Origin: Lysobacterales bacterium
Lineage (GTDB): Bacteria; Pseudomonadota; Gammaproteobacteria; Xanthomonadales; Rhodanobacteraceae
Direction: 5' to 3'
Length of the DNA: 64,000 bases
Assembly (NCBI GenBank): GCA_017305055.1
Contig: JAFKMZ010000016.1
Location: forward strand, 1-64,000
The position numbers were made by a program, and so were the translations under genes. This document shows positions 18,803-28,034 of the stretch, one piece after another; the stretch's first letter is position 1; every line of letters starts with the position of its first letter. The notes beneath the pieces are model-generated. The model ran no database searches, was not told the origin of the DNA, and was given only the letters and a program-made list of their open reading frames with translations.

Positions 18803-19840
18803 ATGGATATTGCTGAATTGCTGGCGTTCTCGGTCAAGAACAAGGCATCCGATCTGCATTTGTCGGCAGGCCTGCCGCCAATGATCCGGGTCGACGGCGA
18901 CGTACGCCGCATCAACATCCCGGCGTTTGAGCACAAGCAGGTGCATGCGCTCATCTACGACATCATGTCGGACAAGCAGCGCCGCGACTACGAGGAGTTC
19001 TTCGAGACCGATTTTTCTTTCGAGATCCCTGGCCTGGCGCGCTTCCGTGTCAACGCGTTCACCCAGAACCGCGGTGCCGGTGCGGTCTTCCGCACCATTC
19101 CGGCCGAGGTGCTGACCCTCGAGGACCTGGGTTGCCCGCCGATTTTCCGCACCCTGATCGAGCAGCCGCAAGGCCTGATCCTGGTGACCGGTCCGACCGG
19201 CTCGGGCAAGTCCACCACGCTCGCGGCCATGGTCGACCACATCAACAAGACCGAATACGGGCACATGCTGACCATCGAGGATCCGATCGAGTTCGTGCAT
19301 ACCTCGCAAAAGTGCCTGGTCAACCAGCGCGAGGTGCATCGCGACACGCTGGGCTTCAACGAGGCATTGCGCTCGGCGCTGCGCGAGGATCCGGACTTCA
19401 TCCTGGTCGGCGAGCTGCGCGACCTGGAGACCATCCGCCTGGCGCTGACCGCCGCGGAAACCGGCCACCTGGTGTTTGCCACCGTGCACACCAGCTCGGC
19501 GGCCAAGACCATCGACCGCATCATCGACGTGTTTCCGGCAGGCGAGAAGCCGATGGTGCGCTCGATGTTGTCCGAGTCGCTGCGCGCCGTGGTGTCGCAG
19601 TCGCTGCTGAAGAAGGTGGGCGGCGGGCGCATGGCGGCGCACGAGATCATGGTCGGCATCCCCGCCATCCGCAACCTGATCCGGGAGGACAAGGTCGCGC
19701 AGATGTACTCCTCGATCCAGACCGGGCAGCAGTTTGGCATGCAGACGTTGGACCAGTGTCTGCAGGACCTGGTCAAGCGCGGCGTGGTTTCGCGCCAGGA
19801 GGCGTCCAGCTACGCGAAAAACAAGGAGCAGTTCAAATAG
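18803..19840 (+). CDS. pilT: Type IV pilus retraction ATPase PilT
   Basis: 345 residues. Walker A is GPTGSGKST, the Asp box is TIEDPIEFVH, Walker B is ILVGELRD, the His box is HLVFATVHT, and the PilT-specific AIRNLIRE motif is present. PilT is a hexameric cytoplasmic motor that depolymerises pili and powers twitching. ATG 18803 follows AAGG at good spacing. Followed by pilU after 63 nt. Confidence 0.97.
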   Translation: MDIAELLAFSVKNKASDLHLSAGLPPMIRVDGDVRRINIPAFEHKQVHALIYDIMSDKQRRDYEEFFETDFSFEIPGLARFRVNAFTQNRGAGAVFRTIPAEVLTLEDLGCPPIFRTLIEQPQGLILVTGPTGSGKSTTLAAMVDHINKTEYGHMLTIEDPIEFVHTSQKCLVNQREVHRDTLGFNEALRSALREDPDFILVGELRDLETIRLALTAAETGHLVFATVHTSSAAKTIDRIIDVFPAGEKPMVRSMLSESLRAVVSQSLLKKVGGGRMAAHEIMVGIPAIRNLIREDKVAQMYSSIQTGQQFGMQTLDQCLQDLVKRGVVSRQEASSYAKNKEQFK

Positions 19841-19903
19841 CGGGCGCGGTGCCGATATGCTGCAGGACGCGACTTCATCATTCGTACCCCGGGGGTACCA
19901 CCC

Positions 19904-21076
19904 ATGAGCGATTTCGACTTCACCTCGTTCCTCAAGCTGATGGTGCACAAGAAGGCCTCGGACCTGTTCATCACCGCCGGCGTGCCGCCCTCCCTGAAAG
20001 TGCAGGGGCGCATCGGCCCGGTGACACAGAGCCCCCTCAGCGTGCAGCAGGCGCGCGACATGGTGCTCAACGTGATGACGCCGGCGCAGCGTGAGGAGTT
20101 CGAGAAGACCCACGAATGCCAGTTTGCGATCAGCGCGCAGGGCGTGGGCCGCTTCCGCGTGTCGTGCTTCTACCAGCGTGGCTGCGTGGGCATGGTGTTG
20201 CGCCGGATCGAGGCCAAGATTCCCACCACCGAGGAACTGCACCTGCCACAGGTGATCCAGCAGCTGGCGATGACCAAGCGCGGCATCATCATCCTCGTCG
20301 GCGGCACCGGTACCGGCAAGTCGACCACGCTGGCGGCGATGATCGGCTACCGCAACCTCAATTCGACCGGACACATCATCACCATCGAGGACCCGATCGA
20401 ATACGTGCACAAGCACGAGAATTGCATCATCACCCAGCGCGAGATCGGCGTGGACACCGACAGCTGGGAGAACGCGTTGAAGAACTCGCTGCGTCAGGCC
20501 CCGGACGTGATCATGATCGGCGAGGTGCGTACGCGCGAAACCATGGAGCACGCGATCAACTTTGCCGAAACGGGACATCTGTGCCTGTGCACGCTGCACG
20601 CCAACAACGCCAACCAGGCGATGGACCGCATCCAGCATTTCTTCCCGGAGGATCACCGCACGCAGCTGTTGATGGACCTGTCGCTGAACCTGAAAGGCGT
20701 GGTTGCGCAGGTTCTGATTCCCTCGCCGGACAGCAAGTCCCGGCATGTGGCGGTCGAGATCCTGCTCGGTACGCCGCTGGTGCAGGACTATATCCGCCAG
20801 GGGGAGATCCACAAGCTGAAGGAAGTCATGAAGGAGTCGACCCTGCTTGGCATGCGCACGTTCGACCAGAGCCTGGTCGAGTTGTACCAGGCCGGAGACA
20901 TTTCCTACGAGGATGCCCTGCGCTACGCCGACAGCACCAACGAGGTGCGCCTGCGTATCAAGCTGTCGCAGGGTGGCGACGCGCATACCTTGTCGCAGGG
21001 CATGGATGGCATCGAGGTCGAGGAAACCACGGACAACCGCAACCAGGGTGGCAGCCACTCCATGCTCAACCGCTGA
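19904..21076 (+). CDS. pilU: PilT-dependent retraction ATPase PilU
   Basis: 390 residues. Walker A is GGTGTGKST, Asp box TIEDPIEYVH, Walker B IMIGEVRT, His box HLCLCTLHA. The family-typical C-terminal extension is present, ending NQGGSHSMLNR. PilU assists PilT in forceful retraction. A palindrome GTACCCC/GGGGTAC (19884-19898) lies 5 nt before the ATG and covers the purine-rich ribosome-binding region, so initiation may depend on RNA structure. Confidence 0.96.
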   Translation: MSDFDFTSFLKLMVHKKASDLFITAGVPPSLKVQGRIGPVTQSPLSVQQARDMVLNVMTPAQREEFEKTHECQFAISAQGVGRFRVSCFYQRGCVGMVLRRIEAKIPTTEELHLPQVIQQLAMTKRGIIILVGGTGTGKSTTLAAMIGYRNLNSTGHIITIEDPIEYVHKHENCIITQREIGVDTDSWENALKNSLRQAPDVIMIGEVRTRETMEHAINFAETGHLCLCTLHANNANQAMDRIQHFFPEDHRTQLLMDLSLNLKGVVAQVLIPSPDSKSRHVAVEILLGTPLVQDYIRQGEIHKLKEVMKESTLLGMRTFDQSLVELYQAGDISYEDALRYADSTNEVRLRIKLSQGGDAHTLSQGMDGIEVEETTDNRNQGGSHSMLNR

Positions 21077-21085
21077 ACCTCATTT

Positions 21086-21116
21086 CCCCGCTCCCCCGTT
21101 GCCGACGGGAGCGGGG
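21086..21116. terminator. Strong hairpin between convergent pilU and yccA
   Basis: CCCCGCTCCC and GGGAGCGGGG form a perfect 10-bp stem with an 11-nt loop, 9 nt past the pilU stop. On the minus strand it is followed by AAATG rather than Us. Its location between convergent genes supports a bidirectional terminator. Confidence 0.65.
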
Positions 21117-21132
21117 AACGGCGGCGGCCGGC

Positions 21133-21888
21133 TCAGTTGCGCGACTGCATCTTGGACAGCAGGCGCAGGATCTCCAGGTACAGCCAGACCAGGGTGACCA
21201 CCAGCGCGAACGCGCCGTACCACTCCATGTACTTCGGCGCGTTGGCGCGGGCGCCGGTCTCGATCAGGTCGAAGTCCAGGATCAGGTTCAAGGCGGCAAC
21301 GATCACCACCACCACGCTGAAACCGATCGCGATCGTGCTGTTGCCGTTGATGAAATCCATCGAGTGGCCGAAGAAGCCCATGATGAAATTCGCCAGGTAC
21401 AGCAGGAGGATGCCGCCAGTGGCAGCAATCACGCCGAGCTTGAACTTCTCGGTGGGCCGGATCAGGCCGCTGCGATAGGCCAGCAGCAGGGCCGCCATGG
21501 TGCCGAAGGTCAGGCCCACGGCACGCATCACGATGCCGGGATAGCGGGCCTCGAAGATCGCCGACAGCGCGCCGATGAACACCCCTTCGGCCACCGCGTA
21601 CAGCGGCGCGGTATATGGAGCCCAGGTCTTCTTGAAGATGGTGGCGAAGGCCAGCACCAGGCCGACGATCATGCCGCCGAACATCAGGGGCATCAGCCCG
21701 GAAACGCTGGCCGGGCCGGCATATTGCGACCAGCTGTACATGGCGCCGACCAGCACCAGGATGAGCAGGAATCCGGTCTTGTTCACGGTGCCGTTGACGG
21801 TCATCGCGTCGCCGCCATGGGCGAGGACGGCGCCGTTGCCTACATCGAGGAACGTATTCTTGTTGAGGGCCGGGTTGCCGCTTTGCAT
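21133..21888 (-). CDS. Bax inhibitor-1/YccA-like integral membrane protein
   Basis: 251 residues with seven hydrophobic segments starting near residue 35. The segment APLYAVAEGVFIGALSA and the following YPGIVMRAVGLTFGT match the bacterial BaxI_1 group rather than FtsH-modulator YccA itself. Members are proton-sensitive leak channels or have unknown roles. ATG 21888 follows a strong GGAGGA ribosome-binding site, which decides the start. Confidence 0.88.
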   Translation of the reverse strand: MQSGNPALNKNTFLDVGNGAVLAHGGDAMTVNGTVNKTGFLLILVLVGAMYSWSQYAGPASVSGLMPLMFGGMIVGLVLAFATIFKKTWAPYTAPLYAVAEGVFIGALSAIFEARYPGIVMRAVGLTFGTMAALLLAYRSGLIRPTEKFKLGVIAATGGILLLYLANFIMGFFGHSMDFINGNSTIAIGFSVVVVIVAALNLILDFDLIETGARANAPKYMEWYGAFALVVTLVWLYLEILRLLSKMQSRN

Positions 21889-21956
21889 GTTTTCCTCCGC
21901 AGGGGTGGCGCGCCGACAGATCGCGTCGGCCGGCACGGTGGTGTCGCCTTGTCAGC

Positions 21957-23747
21957 TTACTTCATTGTCGTCGCGCTGGTCAGCACGATGCCATCCTTGT
22001 CCACGTGCATTTCCGCGTTGATGTCGGCGATGCGCGCGGCCTGCAGCTGCATGGCGGCAAGCTGCGCTTTCGACTGCGCGACATCGGCCGCGATGCTGGC
22101 GGCGCTGGCCGCGCTGGCGCTGCCTGCGGGCTCGCTGCTCTTGTTCAGCAGCGCCGCTGCGCCAGCCAGCTTGTCGGCCTGCTGATCCATGAGCTGCAGC
22201 CACTGCAGGTACATCGCCCCACTGAGGTGCATGCGTGCCATGCGCCCGGGTTCGCCACCGGGAGCCTTCAGTGCCTGCGTCAGCTTGGCATCTTCCCCGG
22301 CACCGACGCCGAGCGCGAGTACCTTGTCGGTCAGGGCCAGCCAGGCCGGCTGGCCAATGACGGTTGCAAGATCCTTGGGCAATGGTTGTGGCGGACCGCC
22401 AGCCACGGGCTTGACCCGCGTCAACGACGGTACGGTCATCTGGCCCATGGCAAACAGGCCGGCCGGATTGTTGCTGGCCACCAGCAGACGTCCGGACAGC
22501 TTCGGCATGCCACCATCCTTGTCCTGCTGCATGCTGTCCAGCGCCAGGCCAATGCCCTGCAGGTCGCCGAATGGCGGGATGGCGGCCTTCTGCAGCCATT
22601 GGCCCAGGGTGGCAAAGCTGTCGTTGAGATCGGTCAGCTCGGGACAGGCAAACGGCTTGGCCGCTACGGCGTCGACCTGGGTCGACCAGAACTCGCGCAG
22701 GACGCCGATAGGCAGTGCGAGCGCCACGTCAAACGGCGCCGCGTCGGCACCGTGGCCACCCAGGCCGGGCAGGGCCACTTGCAGCCCGGCGAACGCCTTG
22801 CTGATGTCCGCGGCCAGGGCAATGTCCAGGCGGGCGTCCTGGCGTGTGGCGGTGAGCGTGGTGTAGCCGAAGCTGGCCGCCGGCACGCGGGCGGCGATGC
22901 GCGTGGCTTCGGCCACGCAGGTCGGACCGGTGTGCAACTGGTTGGCCACCGGTTCGCCGGTCTTGGCCTGGGTGGCTTCGGCGTGGGCGACGTGAACGGC
23001 GTGCAGCAAGGGGTCATCAGCGCCGAGCAGCAGCGGCAGCAGGCGCATCATGTCCACTTGGCCGATCAGGTACTTCTGGTAGCCCTTGGCCTTGGCCAGG
23101 TCGGTCAGGCGATCGGTGCCCTGCACGCTCTTCGCCGGGCGGTCGAGGCCCAGGGCCCGGCGCAACAGCGGCTTGGCGGCGTCTACCGGCAACAGCGCGA
23201 GCACCGCCTGCTTGCCTTCGGTGGCGATGACCAGCTGGGTACCGGAGCTGGTGAAGCTGTGCATGCGATAGCTTTGCTGGCCTTCTTGGCGCACCTCGAG
23301 CCGCTGGCCGTAGGCGTTTTCCAGGTTGGCGACGAAAGCGTCGAATGCCTTGGGGTCGTTCAGCGCCAGGCGTGCCACCGGCGCCAGGCCGATACCGTAC
23401 AAGGCAAAGTGGCCTTCGAGTTCGATCCCGGCTGCCTGGGCGAAGCTTTCGACCGTCTTGCCCTTGAACTCGGCGGCCAAGGCATGCAGCAGTTTGGCGC
23501 CGTTCGGGTCTTGCTCCTGCATGCGGTCGGCCATGGCGTTCAGCCGGGCCAGCTGTGATGGCAGTTGCGCGTCGGCCTGCACCAGCAAGGCCTTGCGTGT
23601 GCTGCGGTCCAGCGTGTCGACGTTGGCCAGCACGTACGGTGTGTCGGCCGGCGCGAAGGCCAAGGGCGCGTTCTTGTCCTTGGAGGCGCAGGCAGAAAGC
23701 AGGGCGCCAGTCAGCGCCAGCATGAGGAGGCGCGTGGTCAGTCGCAT
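21957..23747 (-). CDS. Large putative lipoprotein of unknown function
   Basis: 596 residues. An N-terminal lipoprotein signal is clear: a basic start, a hydrophobic stretch and a lipobox LSAC with Cys20. After that come long alpha/beta stretches with repeated 'aDTPYVLANVDTLDR', 'KLSGRLLVASNNPAGLF' style segments resembling DUF3352-type periplasmic proteins, and an Ala/Ser-rich coiled C-terminus (about 540-580). No catalytic motif is recognised. It lies between pyrB and the BI-1 gene on the same strand. Confidence 0.75.
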   Translation of the reverse strand: MRLTTRLLMLALTGALLSACASKDKNAPLAFAPADTPYVLANVDTLDRSTRKALLVQADAQLPSQLARLNAMADRMQEQDPNGAKLLHALAAEFKGKTVESFAQAAGIELEGHFALYGIGLAPVARLALNDPKAFDAFVANLENAYGQRLEVRQEGQQSYRMHSFTSSGTQLVIATEGKQAVLALLPVDAAKPLLRRALGLDRPAKSVQGTDRLTDLAKAKGYQKYLIGQVDMMRLLPLLLGADDPLLHAVHVAHAEATQAKTGEPVANQLHTGPTCVAEATRIAARVPAASFGYTTLTATRQDARLDIALAADISKAFAGLQVALPGLGGHGADAAPFDVALALPIGVLREFWSTQVDAVAAKPFACPELTDLNDSFATLGQWLQKAAIPPFGDLQGIGLALDSMQQDKDGGMPKLSGRLLVASNNPAGLFAMGQMTVPSLTRVKPVAGGPPQPLPKDLATVIGQPAWLALTDKVLALGVGAGEDAKLTQALKAPGGEPGRMARMHLSGAMYLQWLQLMDQQADKLAGAAALLNKSSEPAGSASAASAASIAADVAQSKAQLAAMQLQAARIADINAEMHVDKDGIVLTSATTMK

Positions 23748-23829
23748 GGGGGTTCCAGGATGGCAGTTGTGGCGCCATCCATTATGCCTGCTTTGCCCCG
23801 GCCCCCAGGTGCAGGCAGCATCGACCGCT

Positions 23830-24756
23830 TCAGCGGGCCAGCACCTCGTTCAGCACTGCCATGCGCACGAATACACCGTTGCTGACCTGTTCCAGGATGC
23901 GCGACTGTGGCCCGTCGGCCACCTCCGAGGCGATCTCGATGCCGCGGTTGATCGGCCCCGGGTGCATCACCAGGCAACCCTTGGCGGCCAGCGCCAGCCG
24001 CCGCGGATCGAGGCCATAGCGCTGGAAGTAGGCGGATGGATCGGGCAAGTCGGTGGCCTGCATGCGCTCCTTTTGCAGGCGCAGCATGATGACCGCATCG
24101 ACACCGGCAATGGCCTGGTCGAAATCGGCCAGCTGCTGTGCGTCGGGGAACTCGTCCGCCGGAGGCAGCATCGCCGGTGGCGCGCACAGACGGATATCCT
24201 GCACGCCCAGCGTGGTCAGCGCGCGCAGGTCGGCGCGGGCCACGCGCGAGTGCTTGATGTCGCCGCAGATCGCGACCTTGAGCCGGGAGAAATCCGGCCG
24301 GTGCTGGCGGATGGTGAGCGCGTCGAGCAGGCCCTGGGTCGGGTGCGCGTGCTCGCCGTCGCCGGCGTTGATCACCGAGACGCCGCTCATGGCCAGGCGC
24401 ACCATGGCCTCGGCGGTGCCAGGCTGGGCGTGGCGCACGATGATCGCATCCAGGTGCATGGCCTCGAGCGTATGCAGGGTGTCCACCAGTTCCTCGCCCT
24501 TGCGCACCGAGGACAGCTCGATGTCGAGGTTGACCACGTCGGCGCCGAGGCGCCGTGCCGCCAGCTCGAACGAGGTGCGGGTGCGGGTCGAGGGCTCGAA
24601 GAACATGGTCAGCACGGTGCGTCCGGCGAGCACGTCGAGCTTGCGCGTGCCGTGCGCGCAGGCGTCGCGCAGGTGTTCGGCGCTGTCCAGCAGGCGCTCG
24701 ATGGCGCTGCGGGGGAGGTGATCCAGCGTGGTGAGGTGACGCAGGCGGGGACTCAT
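23830..24756 (-). CDS. pyrB: Aspartate carbamoyltransferase catalytic subunit
   Basis: 308 residues. The carbamoyl-phosphate loop FEPSTRTRTSFE, the HPTQGLLD block and MHPGPINRG are all present. PyrB condenses carbamoyl phosphate and aspartate in pyrimidine synthesis. ATG 24756 (MSPRLRHLTTLD) gives family length. In Pseudomonas a pyrR gene lies between ruvX and pyrB; here the gap is only 31 nt, so pyrR is absent. No pyrC-like partner follows. Confidence 0.96.
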   Translation of the reverse strand: MSPRLRHLTTLDHLPRSAIERLLDSAEHLRDACAHGTRKLDVLAGRTVLTMFFEPSTRTRTSFELAARRLGADVVNLDIELSSVRKGEELVDTLHTLEAMHLDAIIVRHAQPGTAEAMVRLAMSGVSVINAGDGEHAHPTQGLLDALTIRQHRPDFSRLKVAICGDIKHSRVARADLRALTTLGVQDIRLCAPPAMLPPADEFPDAQQLADFDQAIAGVDAVIMLRLQKERMQATDLPDPSAYFQRYGLDPRRLALAAKGCLVMHPGPINRGIEIASEVADGPQSRILEQVSNGVFVRMAVLNEVLAR

Positions 24757-24787
24757 GGGCAAAGGCCGTCGGGTGGGCTGAGGCGGG

Positions 24788-25237
24788 TCAGGGTGGAGAG
24801 GTTTGCGGCGCGAGGGGTGCGCTGTGCTGCAGCCAGCGTTCCAGGATGACGGCGGCCGCGTCGGCATCGATCGCGGCGCGCTGGCTGCGCCGCCGCGCGC
24901 CGGCGGCCCGCGCATGCGCAAAGCGTTGCGCCGCCTCGCGCGAGCTGTCGCGCTCGTCCTCGAACGCCACCGGCAGGCCATAGCGCGCGCCAATCGCAGC
25001 GGCAAACTGCCGGGCAGCACGGCTGGCCTGCTGTTCCTTGCCATCCAGGCGCAGTGGCAAGCCGACCACCAGGGTTTCCGGCTGCCAGGATGCGTGCAGG
25101 CGGTCGAGCTGCTGCCAGTCGGGGCTGCCATCGCGCATCGGCAGCGTCGCCAGGGGCCTGGCACTGGCGGTCAGGCGGTTGCCGATGGCCACGCCGGTAA
25201 GGCGGCTGCCGACGTCGAAGGCAAGCACGCAGCTCAC
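24788..25237 (-). CDS. ruvX: Putative Holliday junction resolvase / pre-16S rRNA nuclease RuvX (YqgF)
   Basis: 149 residues. The RNase H-like core begins with LAFDVGSRLTGVA, then VVGLPLRLDGKEQ and FEDERDSS, and ends with AIDADAAAVILERW, each holding a conserved acidic residue. YqgF matures the 16S rRNA 5' end in E. coli. The start is a GTG at 25237, overlapping the yqgE TGA (GTGA), so the two genes are translationally coupled. Confidence 0.92.
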   Translation of the reverse strand: MSCVLAFDVGSRLTGVAIGNRLTASARPLATLPMRDGSPDWQQLDRLHASWQPETLVVGLPLRLDGKEQQASRAARQFAAAIGARYGLPVAFEDERDSSREAAQRFAHARAAGARRRSQRAAIDADAAAVILERWLQHSAPLAPQTSPP

Positions 25238-25803
25238 GCATGTCCCGCGTAGCCGGACAGCTGGCGCGGGTCCACTCCCACCAGCCCGGCCGCGGCGCTC
25301 CAACGCTCCTCCAACGGGGTTTCGAACACGATCCGGCTGCAGCCCTCGGTGGTGAGCCAGGCGTTGGAGCGGATTTCCTGTTCCAGCTGCCCGGCGTCCC
25401 AGCCGGCATAGCCCAATACCATGACCGCCTCGCGCGGCCCCTCGCCGGCAGCCATGGCCACCAGGATGTCGCGCGAGGTGGTCACCGACCAGGCGTCGCC
25501 GACGCGGTAGCTCGACTCCCAGGCGCCGCGCTCGCGATGCAGCACGAAGCCGCGTTCCTGCTGCACCGGACCGCCGATCAGTACCGGGGCATCGGCCAGG
25601 CCGTCATCGGTACAGTGCAGCTTCATCTGCGCCAGCACGTCGCCCAAACGGTAATGCGACAGCTGGTTGACCAGCAGCGCCACGGCTCCGTCGGCGTCAT
25701 GCTGGCACAGCAGGGCGACGCCATGGGCAAACGGCGGCTCGGCCTGGTGGGGCATGGCGATCAGGAAATGCCCGGTGAGGGTATGCGATGTCTCGCTGGT
25801 CAT
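25234..25803 (-). CDS. yqgE: YqgE/AlgH family protein
   Basis: 189 residues. The family opening LTGHFLIAMP, the VLIGGPVQQERGFVLH block and VMVLGYAGWDAGQLEQEI are diagnostic. YqgE/AlgH has no firm biochemical function; AlgH affects alginate regulation in Pseudomonas. An in-frame ATG at 25812 would add three residues. Part of gshB-tonB-yqgE-ruvX, an order conserved with Pseudomonas. Confidence 0.92.
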   Translation of the reverse strand: MTSETSHTLTGHFLIAMPHQAEPPFAHGVALLCQHDADGAVALLVNQLSHYRLGDVLAQMKLHCTDDGLADAPVLIGGPVQQERGFVLHRERGAWESSYRVGDAWSVTTSRDILVAMAAGEGPREAVMVLGYAGWDAGQLEQEIRSNAWLTTEGCSRIVFETPLEERWSAAAGLVGVDPRQLSGYAGHA

Positions 25804-25853
25804 GCCGGCCATTCTAAGCCGGCCGGCAAGCCTCGCGCAGCCCGTGGCGGCGC

Positions 25854-26711
25854 TCATTTGTTGCGCAGTACGTCACCCGGCAGGAATTCCCAGGTACGCG
25901 TGATGTACAGCTCGTCCACCTTGGCGCTGGCCGGCAGTGGCGGGAACGGGCCGGCCAGGCGCACGATGCGCTCGGCTGCCTCATCCAGGATCGCGTGGCC
26001 CGAGCTTTTGATGACGGTGATGCTGTGGATGCTGCCGTCGCGGTTGATGCCCACGGTGAGCAGGAGGTCCCCGTACAGCTTGTTCTGCCGCGCGCGTTCA
26101 GGATAGTTGAGGTTGCCGACGCGCTGTACGCGATCCGACCAGGCCCGCATGTAGTTGGCGTATACGTATTCCCTGGTGCTGGCGGAGATGAACTTCTTGA
26201 CCGGCCGCTTGGCCAGGGCCTCGTTTTGCGCCCGCACCTCCGCGGCCAGCTGGGCAATGGCCGCCTCGCGCTGCAGCTCGGTCGCAGGCGGCGCCGCCTC
26301 GGCACGGTGGCGTGCCTGCGCGTTGTCGCTGCGCACCTGGAACGTGCTCTCGCCGGTGCTGGTGACCTGGTGCGATGGCGTGGCCTCCTGCGCCGGCGGC
26401 GCGCTGGCCCTGACCGGGTGTGGAAGGATGCCTGGATCGGGCCGCGGCAGGGCCCCGGAGAACAGCTGCGAGGGCCGGGCCGCGTGATCGCTGTCGCCGC
26501 CGCCGCGGTTGCTGGCCTGGGCCAGGAAGTCCGCATGCTCGGGCGTCTCGCGGTTTGCCACGTTGACCAGGGTGACGTCCAGCGTCGGTGGCTGCACCCC
26601 GGGGTTCGCAAAGTGGAACGTGATGCCCAGCAGCAGCACGCCATGGACCAGCAGGGAGAACAACGCGGTGGCGCTGAGGGGGTTGGGCGCGGCGGCCGTA
26701 TCGGTCGCCAT
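25854..26711 (-). CDS. tonB: TonB-family energy transducer
   Basis: 285 residues. An N-terminal membrane anchor (about residues 13-35) is followed by a Pro/Ala/Gln-rich periplasmic spacer and a C-terminal TonB fold (GDLLLTVGINRDGSIHSITVIKSSGHAILDEAA). TonB carries proton-motive energy to outer-membrane receptors. No exbB or exbD is adjacent, so this is an orphan TonB, like the TonB3 copy next to gshB and pil genes in Pseudomonas, which affects twitching. Two bases separate it from gshB. Confidence 0.88.
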   Translation of the reverse strand: MATDTAAAPNPLSATALFSLLVHGVLLLGITFHFANPGVQPPTLDVTLVNVANRETPEHADFLAQASNRGGGDSDHAARPSQLFSGALPRPDPGILPHPVRASAPPAQEATPSHQVTSTGESTFQVRSDNAQARHRAEAAPPATELQREAAIAQLAAEVRAQNEALAKRPVKKFISASTREYVYANYMRAWSDRVQRVGNLNYPERARQNKLYGDLLLTVGINRDGSIHSITVIKSSGHAILDEAAERIVRLAGPFPPLPASAKVDELYITRTWEFLPGDVLRNK

Positions 26712-26713
26712 GC

Positions 26714-27694
26714 TCAGCCGCTTTTGTGCGTGCTGCAGCGGGGCTCGATCACATCAAACAGTTGTGCGCTGATGTTCAGCCCGAACTGTGCATCCAGCTC
26801 GCGCGCGCAGGTGGGCGAGGTGACATTGATTTCCGTCAGGTAATCGCCGATGACATCCAGGCCGACGAACAGCAGGCCGCGCCGGCGCAGTACCGGGGCG
26901 ACCTGCTGCACAATCCAGCGGTCGCGGTCCGACAAGGCCACGCCTTCGCCGCGCCCGCCAGCCGCGAGGTTGCCGCGGAATTCGTTGCCTTGCGGGATGC
27001 GCGCCAGCGCCCAGGGCACCGGCTCGCCGTCGACGACCAGGATGCGCTTGTCGCCGGCAGTGATCTCCGGGATGTATTTCTGTGCGATCGCCAGCTGCGT
27101 GCCATGCCCGTGGCCGTCCCCACCGAGCAGGGTTTCCAGCATCGAGTTGAGGTTGTGGTCGCCGGGTTTGACCCGGAAGATGCGCTGCCCGCCCATGCCG
27201 TCGAGCGGCTTCAGCACCACGTCGCCCTGTTCTGCGGCGAAGCGGCGCAGTTCCCCGGCATCGCGGCTGACCAGGGTCGGCGCCGTGCATTGCGGGAACT
27301 GCAGCGCAAACAGCTTCTCGTTGCAGTCGCGCAGTGCACGTGGATCGTTCACCACCAGCACCCCGGCGCGCTGCGCCTGCTCAAGCACCAGCGTGTCATA
27401 GACGAACTGGCTGTCTACGGGCGGATCCTTGCGCATCAGCACCACGTCGAGCTCGCTCAGGTCGCGCCACTGCGCCTGCCCGAGCGTGTACCAGCCGGCG
27501 GGATCATCCTTCACCGCCAACGGTGCGAGTCGCGCCCAGGGCACGCCGTCACGCAGTGCCAGGTCGCGCTGCTCCATGTAGTACAGCGTGTGGCCGCGGC
27601 GCTGGGCCTCGAGCAACAGGGCAAAACTGGTGTCCTTGGCCAGTTTGATGGCACCGATCGGGTCCATCAGTATGGCGATCGACAACGGCATCAT
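26714..27694 (-). CDS. gshB: Glutathione synthetase
   Basis: 326 residues, ATP-grasp fold. The N-terminal MDPIGAIKLAKDTSFALLLEA, the LMRKDPPVD motif, VVLKPLDGMGGQRIFRV and the C-terminal GLDVIGDYLTEINVTSPT are all diagnostic. It joins gamma-glutamylcysteine and glycine. The start (27694 or 27691) follows GAGG. It heads the minus-strand operon and is divergent from pilG. Confidence 0.97.
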   Translation of the reverse strand: MMPLSIAILMDPIGAIKLAKDTSFALLLEAQRRGHTLYYMEQRDLALRDGVPWARLAPLAVKDDPAGWYTLGQAQWRDLSELDVVLMRKDPPVDSQFVYDTLVLEQAQRAGVLVVNDPRALRDCNEKLFALQFPQCTAPTLVSRDAGELRRFAAEQGDVVLKPLDGMGGQRIFRVKPGDHNLNSMLETLLGGDGHGHGTQLAIAQKYIPEITAGDKRILVVDGEPVPWALARIPQGNEFRGNLAAGGRGEGVALSDRDRWIVQQVAPVLRRRGLLFVGLDVIGDYLTEINVTSPTCARELDAQFGLNISAQLFDVIEPRCSTHKSG

Positions 27695-27873
27695 CGCTAC
27701 CTCGACAGTGGGGCGACGCCAGCCTGGTGGCGGGCGGTGCTGCGGGCTCCATGGTAAAGCGGATACGGTGCCGGGTGCGGGAACGGGCCGGCGACGCATC
27801 CGCCCGCCAGCCGTCGCATGCTGCCGCTGTGCGGCGGCTAGTGCCAAAAATCCGGCAGTTGCGCCGTCGTTGC

Positions 27874-27903
27874 TTGACAGCTTCGCGGGACAGGCGGTAC
27901 ACA
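27874..27903 (+). promoter_or_regulatory. Candidate sigma70 promoter upstream of pilG
   Basis: TTGACA (27874-27879) is separated by 18 nt from TACACA (27898-27903). It points towards pilG in the 340-nt divergent gshB-pilG region. The -35 is perfect, the -10 moderate. Apart from this and the sigma54-like site, the region shows nothing recognisable. Confidence 0.35.
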
Positions 27904-27975
27904 GCGAGGACGGTGTGGCTGGTCCGGCATGGGCCTCGGGCGGATATGCCTTTGTGTTTTGGCGCACATATCACT

Positions 27976-27992
27976 TGGTATGGGTGTTGCAT
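27976..27992 (+). promoter_or_regulatory. Candidate sigma54 (-24/-12) promoter for the pilG chemosensory operon
   Basis: TGGTATGGGTGTTGCAT fits TGG-N8-TTGCA with exact GG-N10-GC spacing. A start about 12 nt beyond would leave a 30-nt leader before the pilG GTG at 28035. It is a better match than the one before pilT. An RpoN-dependent activator binding site was not identified. Confidence 0.45.
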
Positions 27993-28034
27993 ACTGAAAT
28001 CGAGTCCGCTGTGGACGGATGGTTGGGGAATCGC

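Noticed and set aside
18788..21058. 756-codon open frame antisense to pilT and pilU
   Set aside because: It crosses two well-defined genes and contains no recognisable domain; a high-GC shadow.
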